A stretch of 13,279 nt of DNA from contig JALWVW010000301.1 of NCBI GenBank assembly GCA_027079365.1, forward strand, positions 1 to 13,279, given 5' to 3'. Below are positions 1 to 8,014 of this stretch, one piece after another (the stretch's first letter is position 1; every line of letters starts with the position of its first letter). The stretch comes from Campylobacteraceae bacterium (GTDB taxonomy: Bacteria; Campylobacterota; Campylobacteria; Campylobacterales; Sulfurovaceae). The position numbers and the translations under genes are program-made. The notes under the pieces were generated by a model that searched no databases, was not told the origin of the DNA, and saw only the letters and a program-made list of their open reading frames with translations.

Positions 1-252
1 GAGGGGTACAAATACAAGATGTTCGAGCGAGACAGTATCACCACGCTGGCTGCGCTGATCACGATCGCTTCGGGGCTCTTTTTCGGACACTACTATATGC
101 CCGATATCCTCACCATGCAACTCGCTGGCGAAGCGATGACGCAGAGTGACAAGTTCGCTGCGGTGCATCAGGCCAGTGAGATCGATTTCAAGGTGTTTAC
201 TGCGGCACTGCTGGTACTGATCGTACAGAATATGCGGAAGGCGTGCCGGTAG
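1..252 (+). CDS. C-terminal part of a small integral membrane protein (possibly DUF4149/TMEM205-like)
   Basis: The reading frame is open from base 1 and ends at a TAG at 250-252. The first ATG is at 19, but the only purine-rich stretch (GAGG at 1-4) is 14 nt away, too far for a normal ribosome-binding site, so the gene most likely starts upstream of the window. Counting from that ATG, two hydrophobic segments are visible, at about residues 8-25 and 59-72, separated by a polar stretch containing HQASEIDFK. This pattern of a membrane hairpin with a conserved-looking His/Ser/Glu loop reminds me of the last two helices of DUF4149/TMEM205-type inner-membrane proteins. That resemblance is weak and no function can be given. 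It converges on the next gene with 24 bp between them and no visible terminator. Confidence 0.6.
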   Translation, partial: EGYKYKMFERDSITTLAALITIASGLFFGHYYMPDILTMQLAGEAMTQSDKFAAVHQASEIDFKVFTAALLVLIVQNMRKACR

Positions 253-276
253 GGGAGCATATAAAACCAAAAATTC

Positions 277-615
277 TTAAGGAACGATAGCAAGCCTTAC
301 TTTGCTATCTTTTGCCTGTAAGCATTTTGTTTGAATATCCTGTAGTTCCTCGACAAGCATGGTATTTGTCCCTTTGTCAGCCTGTTCTATTGCCAATGTG
401 AGCAGTTTATAGAGCGTATTGGCATCAACATATTTTGGCGTCATTTCTATACCGAACTCCTCTGCTGCAATAGATTCATCTATATACGCACTGAGCTTTT
501 CTGTGCCTGACTGCTCACATAATGTATCCAGATACTTGAGTTCATCAAGTACTGTACTATGATCCCAATCATCTACCTCCTTCTCCCCTGTCAATATCCA
601 TAATGTTTGTCCCAT
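277..615 (-). CDS. Small acidic protein of unknown function, last gene of the SWIM/DUF6493 operon
   Basis: This is a 112-residue soluble, acidic protein with no membrane segment or signal peptide. The ATG at 615 lies one base after the stop codon of the preceding DUF6493 gene. Its ribosome-binding site AAGGA sits inside the last codons of that gene, 5 nt from the ATG, so the two are almost certainly translated together. The start GQTLW, followed by a DHS motif, a leucine-rich helix ending LDTLC, and then LSAYID, resembles a widespread set of small uncharacterised bacterial proteins that open the same way. That comparison is from memory. The C-terminal half looks purely helical. I cannot assign a function. 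Its fixed place at the end of the operon suggests an accessory subunit or regulator of the larger proteins. Confidence 0.8.
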   Translation of the reverse strand: MGQTLWILTGEKEVDDWDHSTVLDELKYLDTLCEQSGTEKLSAYIDESIAAEEFGIEMTPKYVDANTLYKLLTLAIEQADKGTNTMLVEELQDIQTKCLQAKDSKVRLAIVP

Positions 616-616
616 A

Positions 617-3166
617 TTAATCCTTCAAAATCTTCTTAACAACACCCTTCAAACTCTTCACCTCACCCCACACCACCAACTTCTGCACCGTTTCATCCGG
701 CACTTTCTCTCCTGTCAAGCTCAACACCTCAGCATAAATCTCCAACAGCTTCTTAGCCCCCTTGATAGGCTCGTCGTTCATATGGGAAATCATAGAAGAA
801 AGTAGTGTATGCAGTCCTTGATTATGCAGAATGGAGAGGTTGAGCATATTGCTTACGACAAGGTCGGTGAAGCGTTTGAGTGGGGCGTATTCGTTGTATT
901 CGAGTTTGCCCAGGGTCTCCCCTAAGAGTTGGTGGTTCATGGTGCCCTCCATGGTGGCTTTGTACCAGAGTTCTGAGGATAGTATTCTGCTGATTTTATT
1001 AGAATATTGCATTGTTGTTGATAGAAAGAGATAAGTAGTTGGATGCTGATTACCCCAAATATCGGCAAGCATTTTTAAAGATCCATGTATCAAATCTGCA
1101 TCTCCCGCTTCTGAACTCAAATAGTTGACAATTCTACGCTCTGAGAAAGTAGCATACAGTAAAGATGTCTGTATTACAGAAGCCAATAGAAGATGGATAT
1201 TGTATGGTGACAGTACCATGAGGCGTTGTATATCAACAGCAGTTGTAATCCCTAAGTTTTTTGTTGAAAAGTAGCGATACATTCCATTTTTGTTTATAAT
1301 ATTTGCTTGAAACTTAAGAGATTTTATAAAGCGTGTATTGATGTCGCTCCATTTATCTTTTTTGTATCCTTTTTCTATAATTTCAAAAGTTAAATTTTGT
1401 GCAATCACGGAAGGAGAGATATTATCTCTCTCTACTAATCTTTCAGTAGCAATTTGTAAATCTATTTCATCAATAGTAATATTTTGAGCTTTATATCTTG
1501 CTAACCGTTCTTGAAATATCGGTGTTTCAATATAGCATGGCAAATGTGTTGGTTCGCATAGAAAAGGCATATCTATATTGGTTTCTATTTTACGCAATGC
1601 TATGTCCAGCAGATGAAAAATAATAGCAAATTCATCTGATTGAATATTTTTTTCAAGCTCTTCAAGTGGACGATTGTCACTCATCAAAAATTCATTTGTA
1701 GGCTTTTGAAACCTCATATTGGTATACATGTCATTTATGAATCTACCTTCAACAGGAAATCTGTTATAGAGTGTCAGTCCATATTTTGCTAAATAGTAGG
1801 CAAGAATACCACTAACTCTACCTTTAAATGTCTGTGCAAAATTGACAGGATAACAACTTTTAAATGCATTATTAAAGATGGGCTCTAGCTTTGAGATGTT
1901 ACCTTTTGTTATCTGCTTATGGAGCTTTGGGAGGTTTGTTAAAAACATATCTACGACATATACCTCTTCACTCATAAGTACAGCAGAAAAGAAAAATAAT
2001 AGCTCATCAAAACTCTCATAGCTTGGCATACGATTATTCTCATCTATTTTGGGTGGCAAAGTAGGTATTGCTTGCTCGTCTATCTCTTTGATATCAGGCA
2101 GCATGGGCAACATCTCTTTAGCAGAGTGAAAAAGTATATCACTATAAAATGCTATAGCATTTTGTATCTCTGTATCATCAAGTAGTTTATGTTTCTTTAA
2201 AATTTTAAGTGTTTTAACTTGTGTGCTTTCATCTTGTAGGTTTAGTGCATTAGTAGCGAGTAAGCAAAGTTCTTGTCTGTATTTTGGATAAAGTTTTGCG
2301 AGGCTGTCTATAAGCGTCAATGTGTTACTGATAATTGACTTGACTTCCCATGACAATAAAAAGTGAATATTAGAAATAAACTGCTCTATGCTGAAGCTAT
2401 TTTCTTTGTGGATGATTTTTATATATTTGAGTGCATCGCCTACTGGTTTGCTATGTGGTGAGCTCAAAGACAAAAAGAGTTCTTCTTGCAGGGACAAGAG
2501 TTCTTTTTTTACCGGCTCAAGTGCAGTAAAAAGTTTGCAAAACCAGCCTGTTTCTGGTTTATTGAAGCCTCGGTTACTTGTGAGTAAAGCTTCTTTGAGT
2601 AGTCGATTTCGATCGATTTTTCCACTATTTACATGAGGCATAAGTCTCTCTATCCAATCATTATATACATAGGCATTTGTCTCATGGCTAAAAATGTACC
2701 AAAAATGTTCAAAGGCACGAACATCTATAATCTCATCTTGAAAAGCATAAACAATATTTTCTGCCAAATAGGCTTTGCTTGGTAGAAACCACCCCTTATC
2801 TATTAATTCCAAAACAGTTGAATATGGATAGTAGGTATTGTCCTTGCTGAGATATTGATTGATATATTTTGGTTGATACCAAGGAAAAACATATTTGATA
2901 GCATCCTCGTTTGTAACAAATCTAGTGTTGTGTTCCAGATTTTTGTATTCGAAGCAGCGCATCGTGACACTTTGAAGAGTCGCTACTTGTTCTTTTGTAA
3001 AAGATAAGCGATTGCTTCTTAATTCTGCATTATATTTGGTAATCATTTTTTGTAGTTCGGGCTTGAGTTCTTTGCATTTGGACTTTGTAAGGCTTTTGAA
3101 AAATTCGGCCAACTTCTCTTTGTCACTATTCTCTATGATTTCTACAAGTTGCTCCACAATACTCAC
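617..3166 (-). CDS. DUF6493-like large helical protein, second paralogue
   Basis: The protein has 849 residues and appears all-helical. The reading frame stays open up to 3232, but I place the start at the GTG at 3166. That codon overlaps the upstream stop as GTGA, has AAGGAGG 7 nt upstream, and gives an N-terminus (SIVEQLVEII) that aligns with the paralogue (SIKEKFIDIF). The N-terminal pattern, a short helix, then FFKSL, then KELKPELQKM, fits my memory of DUF6493 proteins, which in actinobacteria also sit beside SWIM genes. The middle (ALLTS...HSKP...LLSWEVK) aligns with the upstream paralogue at roughly 40% identity and looks like an alpha-solenoid. The last ~117 residues are nearly identical to the paralogue. 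The body is A+T-rich while the end is clearly G+C-richer. The protein is probably cytoplasmic and its function is unknown. Confidence 0.85.
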   Translation of the reverse strand: MSIVEQLVEIIENSDKEKLAEFFKSLTKSKCKELKPELQKMITKYNAELRSNRLSFTKEQVATLQSVTMRCFEYKNLEHNTRFVTNEDAIKYVFPWYQPKYINQYLSKDNTYYPYSTVLELIDKGWFLPSKAYLAENIVYAFQDEIIDVRAFEHFWYIFSHETNAYVYNDWIERLMPHVNSGKIDRNRLLKEALLTSNRGFNKPETGWFCKLFTALEPVKKELLSLQEELFLSLSSPHSKPVGDALKYIKIIHKENSFSIEQFISNIHFLLSWEVKSIISNTLTLIDSLAKLYPKYRQELCLLATNALNLQDESTQVKTLKILKKHKLLDDTEIQNAIAFYSDILFHSAKEMLPMLPDIKEIDEQAIPTLPPKIDENNRMPSYESFDELLFFFSAVLMSEEVYVVDMFLTNLPKLHKQITKGNISKLEPIFNNAFKSCYPVNFAQTFKGRVSGILAYYLAKYGLTLYNRFPVEGRFINDMYTNMRFQKPTNEFLMSDNRPLEELEKNIQSDEFAIIFHLLDIALRKIETNIDMPFLCEPTHLPCYIETPIFQERLARYKAQNITIDEIDLQIATERLVERDNISPSVIAQNLTFEIIEKGYKKDKWSDINTRFIKSLKFQANIINKNGMYRYFSTKNLGITTAVDIQRLMVLSPYNIHLLLASVIQTSLLYATFSERRIVNYLSSEAGDADLIHGSLKMLADIWGNQHPTTYLFLSTTMQYSNKISRILSSELWYKATMEGTMNHQLLGETLGKLEYNEYAPLKRFTDLVVSNMLNLSILHNQGLHTLLSSMISHMNDEPIKGAKKLLEIYAEVLSLTGEKVPDETVQKLVVWGEVKSLKGVVKKILKD
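627..973 (-). repeat. 347-bp direct repeat, copy in the second DUF6493 gene
   Basis: This block aligns without gaps to 3188-3534. By hand I count about 29 mismatches in 347 bases, or about 92% identity, many of them silent. It encodes the shared C-terminal module of both paralogues (GTMNHQLLGETLGKL to VVKKIL). Identity falls abruptly at both ends: at 973 into the A+T-rich gene body, and at 627 where the two proteins end differently. Confidence 0.9.
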
Positions 3167-3187
3167 TTCATTACCTCCTTTACTGCC
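3163..3187 (-). repeat. Duplicated gene junction carrying a ribosome-binding site (copy 2)
   Basis: Read on the minus strand, this stretch encodes AVKEVMK, the stop, and the overlapping GTG start, with AAGGAGG at 3180-3174. It parallels the junction at 6063-6087, where the SWIM gene ends AVREVVK and the next gene also opens GTGAGTATT. The ribosome-binding site is built from the tail codons themselves (AAG GAG here, AGG GAG in SWIM), so the tail doubles as a translation signal for the next gene. Confidence 0.75.
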
Positions 3188-6066
3188 AAAATCTTCTTCA
3201 CAACACCCTTCAAGCTCTTCACCTCGCCCCACACCACCAACTTCTGCACCGCCTCATCAGGCACTTTCTCTCCTGTCAAGCTCAGCACCTCAGCATAAAT
3301 CTCCAACAGCTTCTTAGTCCCCTTGATAGGCTCGTCATTCATGTGGGACATCATGGAGGAGAGTAGTGTGTGCAGTCCTTGATTGTGCAGGGTGGAGAGG
3401 TTGAGCATGTTGCTTACGACAAGGTCGGTGAAGCGTTTGAGCGGGGCGTATTCGTTGTGTTCAAGTTTGCCCAAGGTCTCTCCTAAGAGTTGGTGGTTCA
3501 TGGTACCCTCAAGCGTGGCTTTGTGCCAGAGTTCGGCACTGAGGGTTCGTAGAGTTTTATTCTCTTGTATTGCCATATATGCTACGAAGAGATATGCTGA
3601 AGGTTGAAAATCTCTCCATACTTCTATGAGGTAGAGCATTAGATTTTCCAAAGTGCGTGCTAGTTGGGCGCTATCCCACTGGTTGGCTGCCTGTTCAGTT
3701 AGTCTTGAGAGATAGGGCTCTGGCAGTGTAGAGAAAAGATAGAGGCCGTATGCCGTGTCAAGAGAAGGTAGCTCCCCATTTTGATTTTGTATGTACAACT
3801 GCTTAAAGAGTGTATCAAATGGAAGGTTTATGAAAAAATGGGATTGTTTAAATCGTATCTTTTTTGAGATCTGTGTAACGGTTACTTTTTTGCCTTTTTC
3901 CCAAGTTTCGTACTCCCATGGTTTTAGTATTACTTCAATCTGTGTAGATAAAATAGCCTCGATGCTGTCTTCTGAGAGTTTGTAATATTGTGCAAATTTC
4001 TTAAATGCCACAGCATCTCTTTTGCGGAGTATCGCAATAAGCCACCATGCAGGGTGTTCCACACTCTCCGAAGAGAACTTTTCTTTATCTACGAAATAGC
4101 CCAATAATGACTTTATCTCCGAATCATTCAATGGTTTTAAATGCTTTTCTAATCCATCAATCTCTACTCGAAGCAGAGCAGTTTGCATCTGCAAATCTGA
4201 AATCTCACCACATAAGACAATGCGCTCAACAAAACTCTTGGGTTCTATGCTACAAGGGGCATGTGTAGGCATAGACAAAGATGGCTGAGCTTCTGTTTGT
4301 TGTGCGATAGCTTCAAAAACTTCCCCAATACGAAGCTTGAAAAGATACAGAGGTGAAGCTTCTTTTTTTACATGGTTAAAATCGACAGGCTCAATACTTT
4401 CGTATGTATGTGCTTGAAGGGAGTAAAGCAGTTTGTGAAATGCCTTAATGTCTTGCTTGCTCTCTTGATACTCTCTTTGAACGATAGCGGAAAAATCTGC
4501 CCCTTTTGGTGTGCTAAAGTTGTTAAAAAAGAGTTTATGGAGTCTGTTTGATACTTTTACATTAGCAAAATCATCACTCACTCTTTTGATAAGAAGCCAC
4601 CCATAATGCATGAATGCACTCGCTACTGTAAAATGCAGATAAGAGTAAATCGTCTCGCTTGTTCCCCACTTGATGTAGTATTTGTAAGCTCTTTGTATCG
4701 CAGGTGCGATGAGGTTTGCATTGCTTTCATCAAAATGCTTGTCTATCTGCGGCAAAAGCTCCACAAAGAGTTCATATTCATAGGGTTCACTTTTGTCAAG
4801 GATTGATGAGAGGGAAAAGACCATATCTTCCAAGCTCTTGGGGTAGATGATTAAGTTATCATCTCGTATATACTTTGGAGGCACTATCTCTACGCTCTCC
4901 TTCTCTACATGCTCTTCTTTTAATTTTGGCAACAACGCTTTGGTGCTATGGTAAAGCCCCTCTGCATATATGTTTATCTCGCTAAGTATGGTCTGATTTT
5001 CCAAGAGCTTGTGTTTGGCAAGAAGTTTGACGGCTTTTGTCTGTAAGCTCTCATCCTCTTGGGCAAGTGTTTGGACGATTAGTGTTCCGAGTGACTCTTT
5101 GTGTGAGGGGTAGGCTTTGATGAGTGCGTCTATGAGGGAGAGTGTGCCATTTGCTACAGCTTTTACATCCCAGCTTAGTAGTAGAGGTACCTGCTCCATA
5201 AATCCCTCCACATCAAAGTCTGGCTCTTTGTGGATGCGTTTAAGATATTTTAGGGTTTGGTTGATGGGCTTGGAGTGTTGGGATTGGAGAACCAATAAGA
5301 GGGTGCTTTGAAGCTCTAACAACTCTTCATCTATAGGCTCTAAACTTTCCAGCATTTTAAAAAAGTAACCCACAATGGCTCTGTTTGTAAATCGGCTTGT
5401 TGTAAGTAGTGCCTCTCTTAAAACTCTTTTTTTGTCTATTGTTTTATTTTCAGTTAAATCTTTTAAGGTTTGTATCCAGTAATCACCTCTGCCTTCGTAT
5501 TGATTATGTATTAGATTTTCATACTCGAATAGATACCATATATGCTCATGCAAAGTTATTTCTGGAATATCTCGAATAGATTTAAATTTAAACGACGAGA
5601 GGGCATCAACTGTCTCTTGCATAGTGGCTGTACGGTAGTTGTTTTCTTTACATTTTAATTGCAAGTAATAGTTAGTTGGGAAAATATAATCATAATGACC
5701 ATCATAGAGCCATTTTGGAAAATGCCAAGAGAGAATATCGTATCTGTAAATAATATCCAGTACATCAGATGATAATGAATGTGTGTTACCTATAAAAAAA
5801 TCAGCTAGACTGTATTTGATGTTTAGTAGTTTGAAGTATGCAAAGTCTTCTGTTTGATAGTACTTATTTACTTCTTTACCAAGATCTTCTCTTTTCCAAT
5901 AGTTCTTTAAACTAGCATTATGGTTTTTGTCAATATCCTGACGAATTTGCTTCAATGATTTTATGATAGCATTTTTGTGAATAGAGTCATAGGTTTTAAA
6001 AAAATCTATAATCTCATCAATATCTTTATCATAAAATATATCAATAAACTTTTCTTTAATACTCAC
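3163..6066 (-). CDS. DUF6493-like large helical protein, first paralogue
   Basis: The protein has 967 residues and no membrane segment. It starts with a GTG that overlaps the SWIM stop codon as GTGA and is preceded by GGGAGG. The helical body carries the same landmarks as its downstream neighbour: REALLTT, SQHSKP, LLSWDVK, then AKHKLL and ALLPKL, consistent with alpha-solenoid repeats. Family assignment to DUF6493 rests on that shared body, the N-terminal pattern of the neighbour, and the SWIM gene alongside. Residues from about 843 to 960 are nearly identical to the second paralogue, with 8 differences in ~117. The last seven residues (AVKEVMK) are instead like the end of the SWIM protein (AVREVVK) and encode the next gene's ribosome-binding site. 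A scaffold or adaptor role is conceivable but unproven. Confidence 0.85.
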   Translation of the reverse strand: MSIKEKFIDIFYDKDIDEIIDFFKTYDSIHKNAIIKSLKQIRQDIDKNHNASLKNYWKREDLGKEVNKYYQTEDFAYFKLLNIKYSLADFFIGNTHSLSSDVLDIIYRYDILSWHFPKWLYDGHYDYIFPTNYYLQLKCKENNYRTATMQETVDALSSFKFKSIRDIPEITLHEHIWYLFEYENLIHNQYEGRGDYWIQTLKDLTENKTIDKKRVLREALLTTSRFTNRAIVGYFFKMLESLEPIDEELLELQSTLLLVLQSQHSKPINQTLKYLKRIHKEPDFDVEGFMEQVPLLLSWDVKAVANGTLSLIDALIKAYPSHKESLGTLIVQTLAQEDESLQTKAVKLLAKHKLLENQTILSEINIYAEGLYHSTKALLPKLKEEHVEKESVEIVPPKYIRDDNLIIYPKSLEDMVFSLSSILDKSEPYEYELFVELLPQIDKHFDESNANLIAPAIQRAYKYYIKWGTSETIYSYLHFTVASAFMHYGWLLIKRVSDDFANVKVSNRLHKLFFNNFSTPKGADFSAIVQREYQESKQDIKAFHKLLYSLQAHTYESIEPVDFNHVKKEASPLYLFKLRIGEVFEAIAQQTEAQPSLSMPTHAPCSIEPKSFVERIVLCGEISDLQMQTALLRVEIDGLEKHLKPLNDSEIKSLLGYFVDKEKFSSESVEHPAWWLIAILRKRDAVAFKKFAQYYKLSEDSIEAILSTQIEVILKPWEYETWEKGKKVTVTQISKKIRFKQSHFFINLPFDTLFKQLYIQNQNGELPSLDTAYGLYLFSTLPEPYLSRLTEQAANQWDSAQLARTLENLMLYLIEVWRDFQPSAYLFVAYMAIQENKTLRTLSAELWHKATLEGTMNHQLLGETLGKLEHNEYAPLKRFTDLVVSNMLNLSTLHNQGLHTLLSSMMSHMNDEPIKGTKKLLEIYAEVLSLTGEKVPDEAVQKLVVWGEVKSLKGVVKKILAVKEVMK
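3188..3534 (-). repeat. 347-bp direct repeat, copy in the first DUF6493 gene
   Basis: This is the partner of 627-973 in the same orientation, 2561 bp away. The repeat is long and similar enough to support homologous recombination. Crossing over between the copies would delete one gene-length unit and leave a single fused DUF6493 gene. Confidence 0.9.
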
Positions 6067-6087
6067 TTCACCACCTCCCTAACAGCC
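6063..6087 (-). repeat. Duplicated gene junction carrying a ribosome-binding site (copy 1)
   Basis: This is the end of the SWIM gene (AVREVVK, stop) with the overlapping GTG of the first DUF6493 gene and GGGAGG upstream. It is probably the ancestral junction, because here the tail belongs to a complete SWIM domain. The other copy is attached to a protein whose paralogue lacks it. Confidence 0.7.
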
Positions 6088-7406
6088 AAAACATGCTTAC
6101 ACTCACCCCGTGCTCCTTGGTATTTACCATACCATTGGCAGGTACACTTGGCTTCATCGTCCTCTATGATGACCAGATGCTCTACACCACTGCCTGCGAC
6201 TTTGGCTTCGACCCTACCGTTTTCGTTTGAGACGATGTGAACTTGACCTTTCTCTATCAGCTTCTTGGCTCCTTTGAGTCGTGGGTTGAGTGAGAGGATG
6301 CGAGAGAGTTTGAAAGGGAGCTGTCGGTAGAAGTAGGCTCCACTGTCGAGGTCGTACCCCAGCAGTCCCATTGCCGAGAGTTTGGCTGCGAGTGTTTCGC
6401 TCTCTTTGGCATCTTTACCTATGCGTATGGGCAGCAGTGTGGGACTGAAGGTCTGGTTGGCATAACCAAGATGGCTAAAACGCTCTATCATCTCCTCATC
6501 TATCTCCTCCATCAGTTCACTCAGCAGCGTCCCCTCACCAGAAAAACCACGGTAGGCATCGTGTGAGAGGGTTAGTGAGAAGACTACCGTATCGAAGTAG
6601 AGCTGCCAAGTGCTTGATTGGGCTTTGTCGTGGGCAAATACTCTAAGCTCGGTTAGCAGAGGAAGTAGTGGCTCGAGCAGTCTTAGGTGGTTGATGGCTC
6701 CGATGTGCATGGCATCTCTTTGTACCATGGGGCTAAAGGTGTATTTGTTGGCTCGCTTGAAGAGGTAGTAGTCTGTCTTGACCGTGCCTTTGGGGATGGA
6801 GCGAAAGAGCTGCAATGCTTGCAGACGGTTGAGCGTGGCAAAGGGCGTGGAGTGTGCCATGTAGTGCTGTACGGCAGTGAGCGACTTGACCCAGCGTGTG
6901 GGGAGTGTGACTTTCTTCTCTGTAACTTGGTGCTTCTCCGTACTGACGGCTACCTCCTTGGCGCCCACATGAAGCTCAAACGAGCTGCTCTTGCCCACCT
7001 GCCCCAGTGCCGAGATCATCTCTTGGTTAAAATCCACATTGGTAGTGCCTGATGCCACAAATGCCTCTTTTTGCCCCTCTTCAGTCACATCGACTCTGGC
7101 ATAGACACCTGCACATTGAGAAAACCCCTCGAAACGAATCTTGCTTGCCCCCACGGTGACGATGGGATCACGCATCGCTTCAAGCTGTGCTTGGGTGATG
7201 ATGAAGTTGGACTTGACTACATTAGCAAGATTTATAAGGCAGCGTGCGACGATGTAAGGGTTGGAGAGTGTGCCTTGAAAAAAACGAGGCAGGTTTCCTT
7301 GAGGCATCTCAGAGTAGTTGGCGAGAAAAAGCACCTCTTTGTCATCGGTCTGCTTGAGCAGAGAGCGAAAGGTGTATTGGTAGGCAAAGGTCTCAGTGAC
7401 GGACAT
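6063..7406 (-). CDS. SWIM zinc-finger protein
   Basis: The protein has 447 residues. The C-terminus carries a SWIM finger of the form CxC-x12-CxH, with likely zinc ligands Cys421, Cys423, Cys436 and His438 (KCTC ... GECKH). SWIM fingers bind DNA or proteins in other families. The first 400 residues do not match anything I can name and may form a separate globular region with several short beta-rich stretches. The start ATG has AAGGAG 5 nt upstream. The gene lies 23 bp after the toxin stop and overlaps the first DUF6493 gene by 4 bp. Pairing of SWIM and DUF6493 genes is known to me from other bacteria, which supports both calls. Base composition is more G+C-rich than the downstream DUF6493 bodies. 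Substrate and partner are unknown. A zinc-dependent recognition subunit is a guess. Confidence 0.85.
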   Translation of the reverse strand: MSVTETFAYQYTFRSLLKQTDDKEVLFLANYSEMPQGNLPRFFQGTLSNPYIVARCLINLANVVKSNFIITQAQLEAMRDPIVTVGASKIRFEGFSQCAGVYARVDVTEEGQKEAFVASGTTNVDFNQEMISALGQVGKSSSFELHVGAKEVAVSTEKHQVTEKKVTLPTRWVKSLTAVQHYMAHSTPFATLNRLQALQLFRSIPKGTVKTDYYLFKRANKYTFSPMVQRDAMHIGAINHLRLLEPLLPLLTELRVFAHDKAQSSTWQLYFDTVVFSLTLSHDAYRGFSGEGTLLSELMEEIDEEMIERFSHLGYANQTFSPTLLPIRIGKDAKESETLAAKLSAMGLLGYDLDSGAYFYRQLPFKLSRILSLNPRLKGAKKLIEKGQVHIVSNENGRVEAKVAGSGVEHLVIIEDDEAKCTCQWYGKYQGARGECKHVLAVREVVK

Positions 7407-7429
7407 GGAAACTCCTTAAAATAGATGCA

Positions 7430-7720
7430 TCATTCATCACAATCACGCTGCCGAAACACCGTCAGGACATGCACCCGCTCATCCTGCGCAGCATAGCAGA
7501 CGGTGTAACCCTTGACGATCATATCACGAACGGACTCGTCAGAGATATAGCAGCTGGATCGGAAGCGGTGCGGCATCGATTCGAGGGATTGGATTTTGCT
7601 CTGGAGCAGTCGGAGAAATCGCCGTGCGGACAAAGGAGACCCCTTCTCGGCGATAAACGCATAGATACGGGTCAAATCCTCCTGCGCTTCTGGCTCGATC
7701 ACGACACGATAGAGTTTCAC
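7430..7720 (-). CDS. Type II toxin, RelE/ParE family
   Basis: This 96-residue basic protein has the RelE/ParE fold pattern. A first strand (YRVVIEPEAQEDL) leads into two helices (IYAFIAEKGSP, then ARRFLRLLQSKIQSLE), followed by the strands around VRDMIVKGYTVCYA and RVHVLTVFRQRD. The RQRD end is typical of the family. Whether it cuts mRNA at the ribosome (RelE-like) or poisons gyrase (ParE-like) cannot be told from sequence alone. The length and helical hairpin lean towards the ParE-like side of the family. The GTG start overlaps the antitoxin stop as GTGA, so translation is coupled and antitoxin is made first. No truncation is visible. Confidence 0.88.
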   Translation of the reverse strand: MKLYRVVIEPEAQEDLTRIYAFIAEKGSPLSARRFLRLLQSKIQSLESMPHRFRSSCYISDESVRDMIVKGYTVCYAAQDERVHVLTVFRQRDCDE

Positions 7721-7995
7721 GACTCCAGAAGCTCTCCGAAAAACTCACCCGCAGACTTGCCGCTGGTGGGGGATATTTCTTGAAGTGACTTGGCTACCTT
7801 CTCTCGTGCTTCTTCCTCCGAAATAGCTGGATAGGTATGTAGTGTAGTGTCAAAAGGTAATCCTCTCTCCTGCACGACCATCGAGGCGAAGATATTGACC
7901 GCTTCGGTGAAATTCATCCCGAGTGATTTGAGGATCTCCTTTGCTTGAACAAGTGTCTCTTCTTCCAGGCGAAGGCTTGTTTGGACTTTGGACAT
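7717..7995 (-). CDS. Type II antitoxin, RelB/DinJ-type ribbon-helix-helix
   Basis: This 92-residue antitoxin has an N-terminal ribbon-helix-helix. The strand KVQTSLRLEEE is followed by helices around LVQAKEILKSLGM and NFTEAVNIFASMVV, a RelB/DinJ signature. The C-terminal part, acidic and Ser/Gly-rich, would wrap the toxin. The frame is open up to 8016, but the strong promoter's -10 box covers that first ATG. The ATG at 7995 has AAGGAG 5 nt upstream, so I choose it; the ATG at 7998 is the alternative. The protein should neutralise the toxin and repress its own promoter, probably at the dyad at 8020-8035. Confidence 0.85.
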   Translation of the reverse strand: MSKVQTSLRLEEETLVQAKEILKSLGMNFTEAVNIFASMVVQERGLPFDTTLHTYPAISEEEAREKVAKSLQEISPTSGKSAGEFFGELLES

Positions 7996-8014
7996 CATGA
8001 CTCCTTTTGATGGC

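Noticed and set aside
3167..3232. Upstream extension of the second DUF6493 gene to an ATG at 3232
   Set aside because: It would overlap the coding end of the first paralogue by 70 bp. The GTG at 3166 has an ideal ribosome-binding site and aligns with the paralogue's start.
6687..7424. Two plus-strand open frames of 117-121 codons inside the SWIM gene
   Set aside because: They are antisense to a well-supported gene with an intact domain and good start. They have Cys/His/Gly-rich shadow translations and no ribosome-binding sites.
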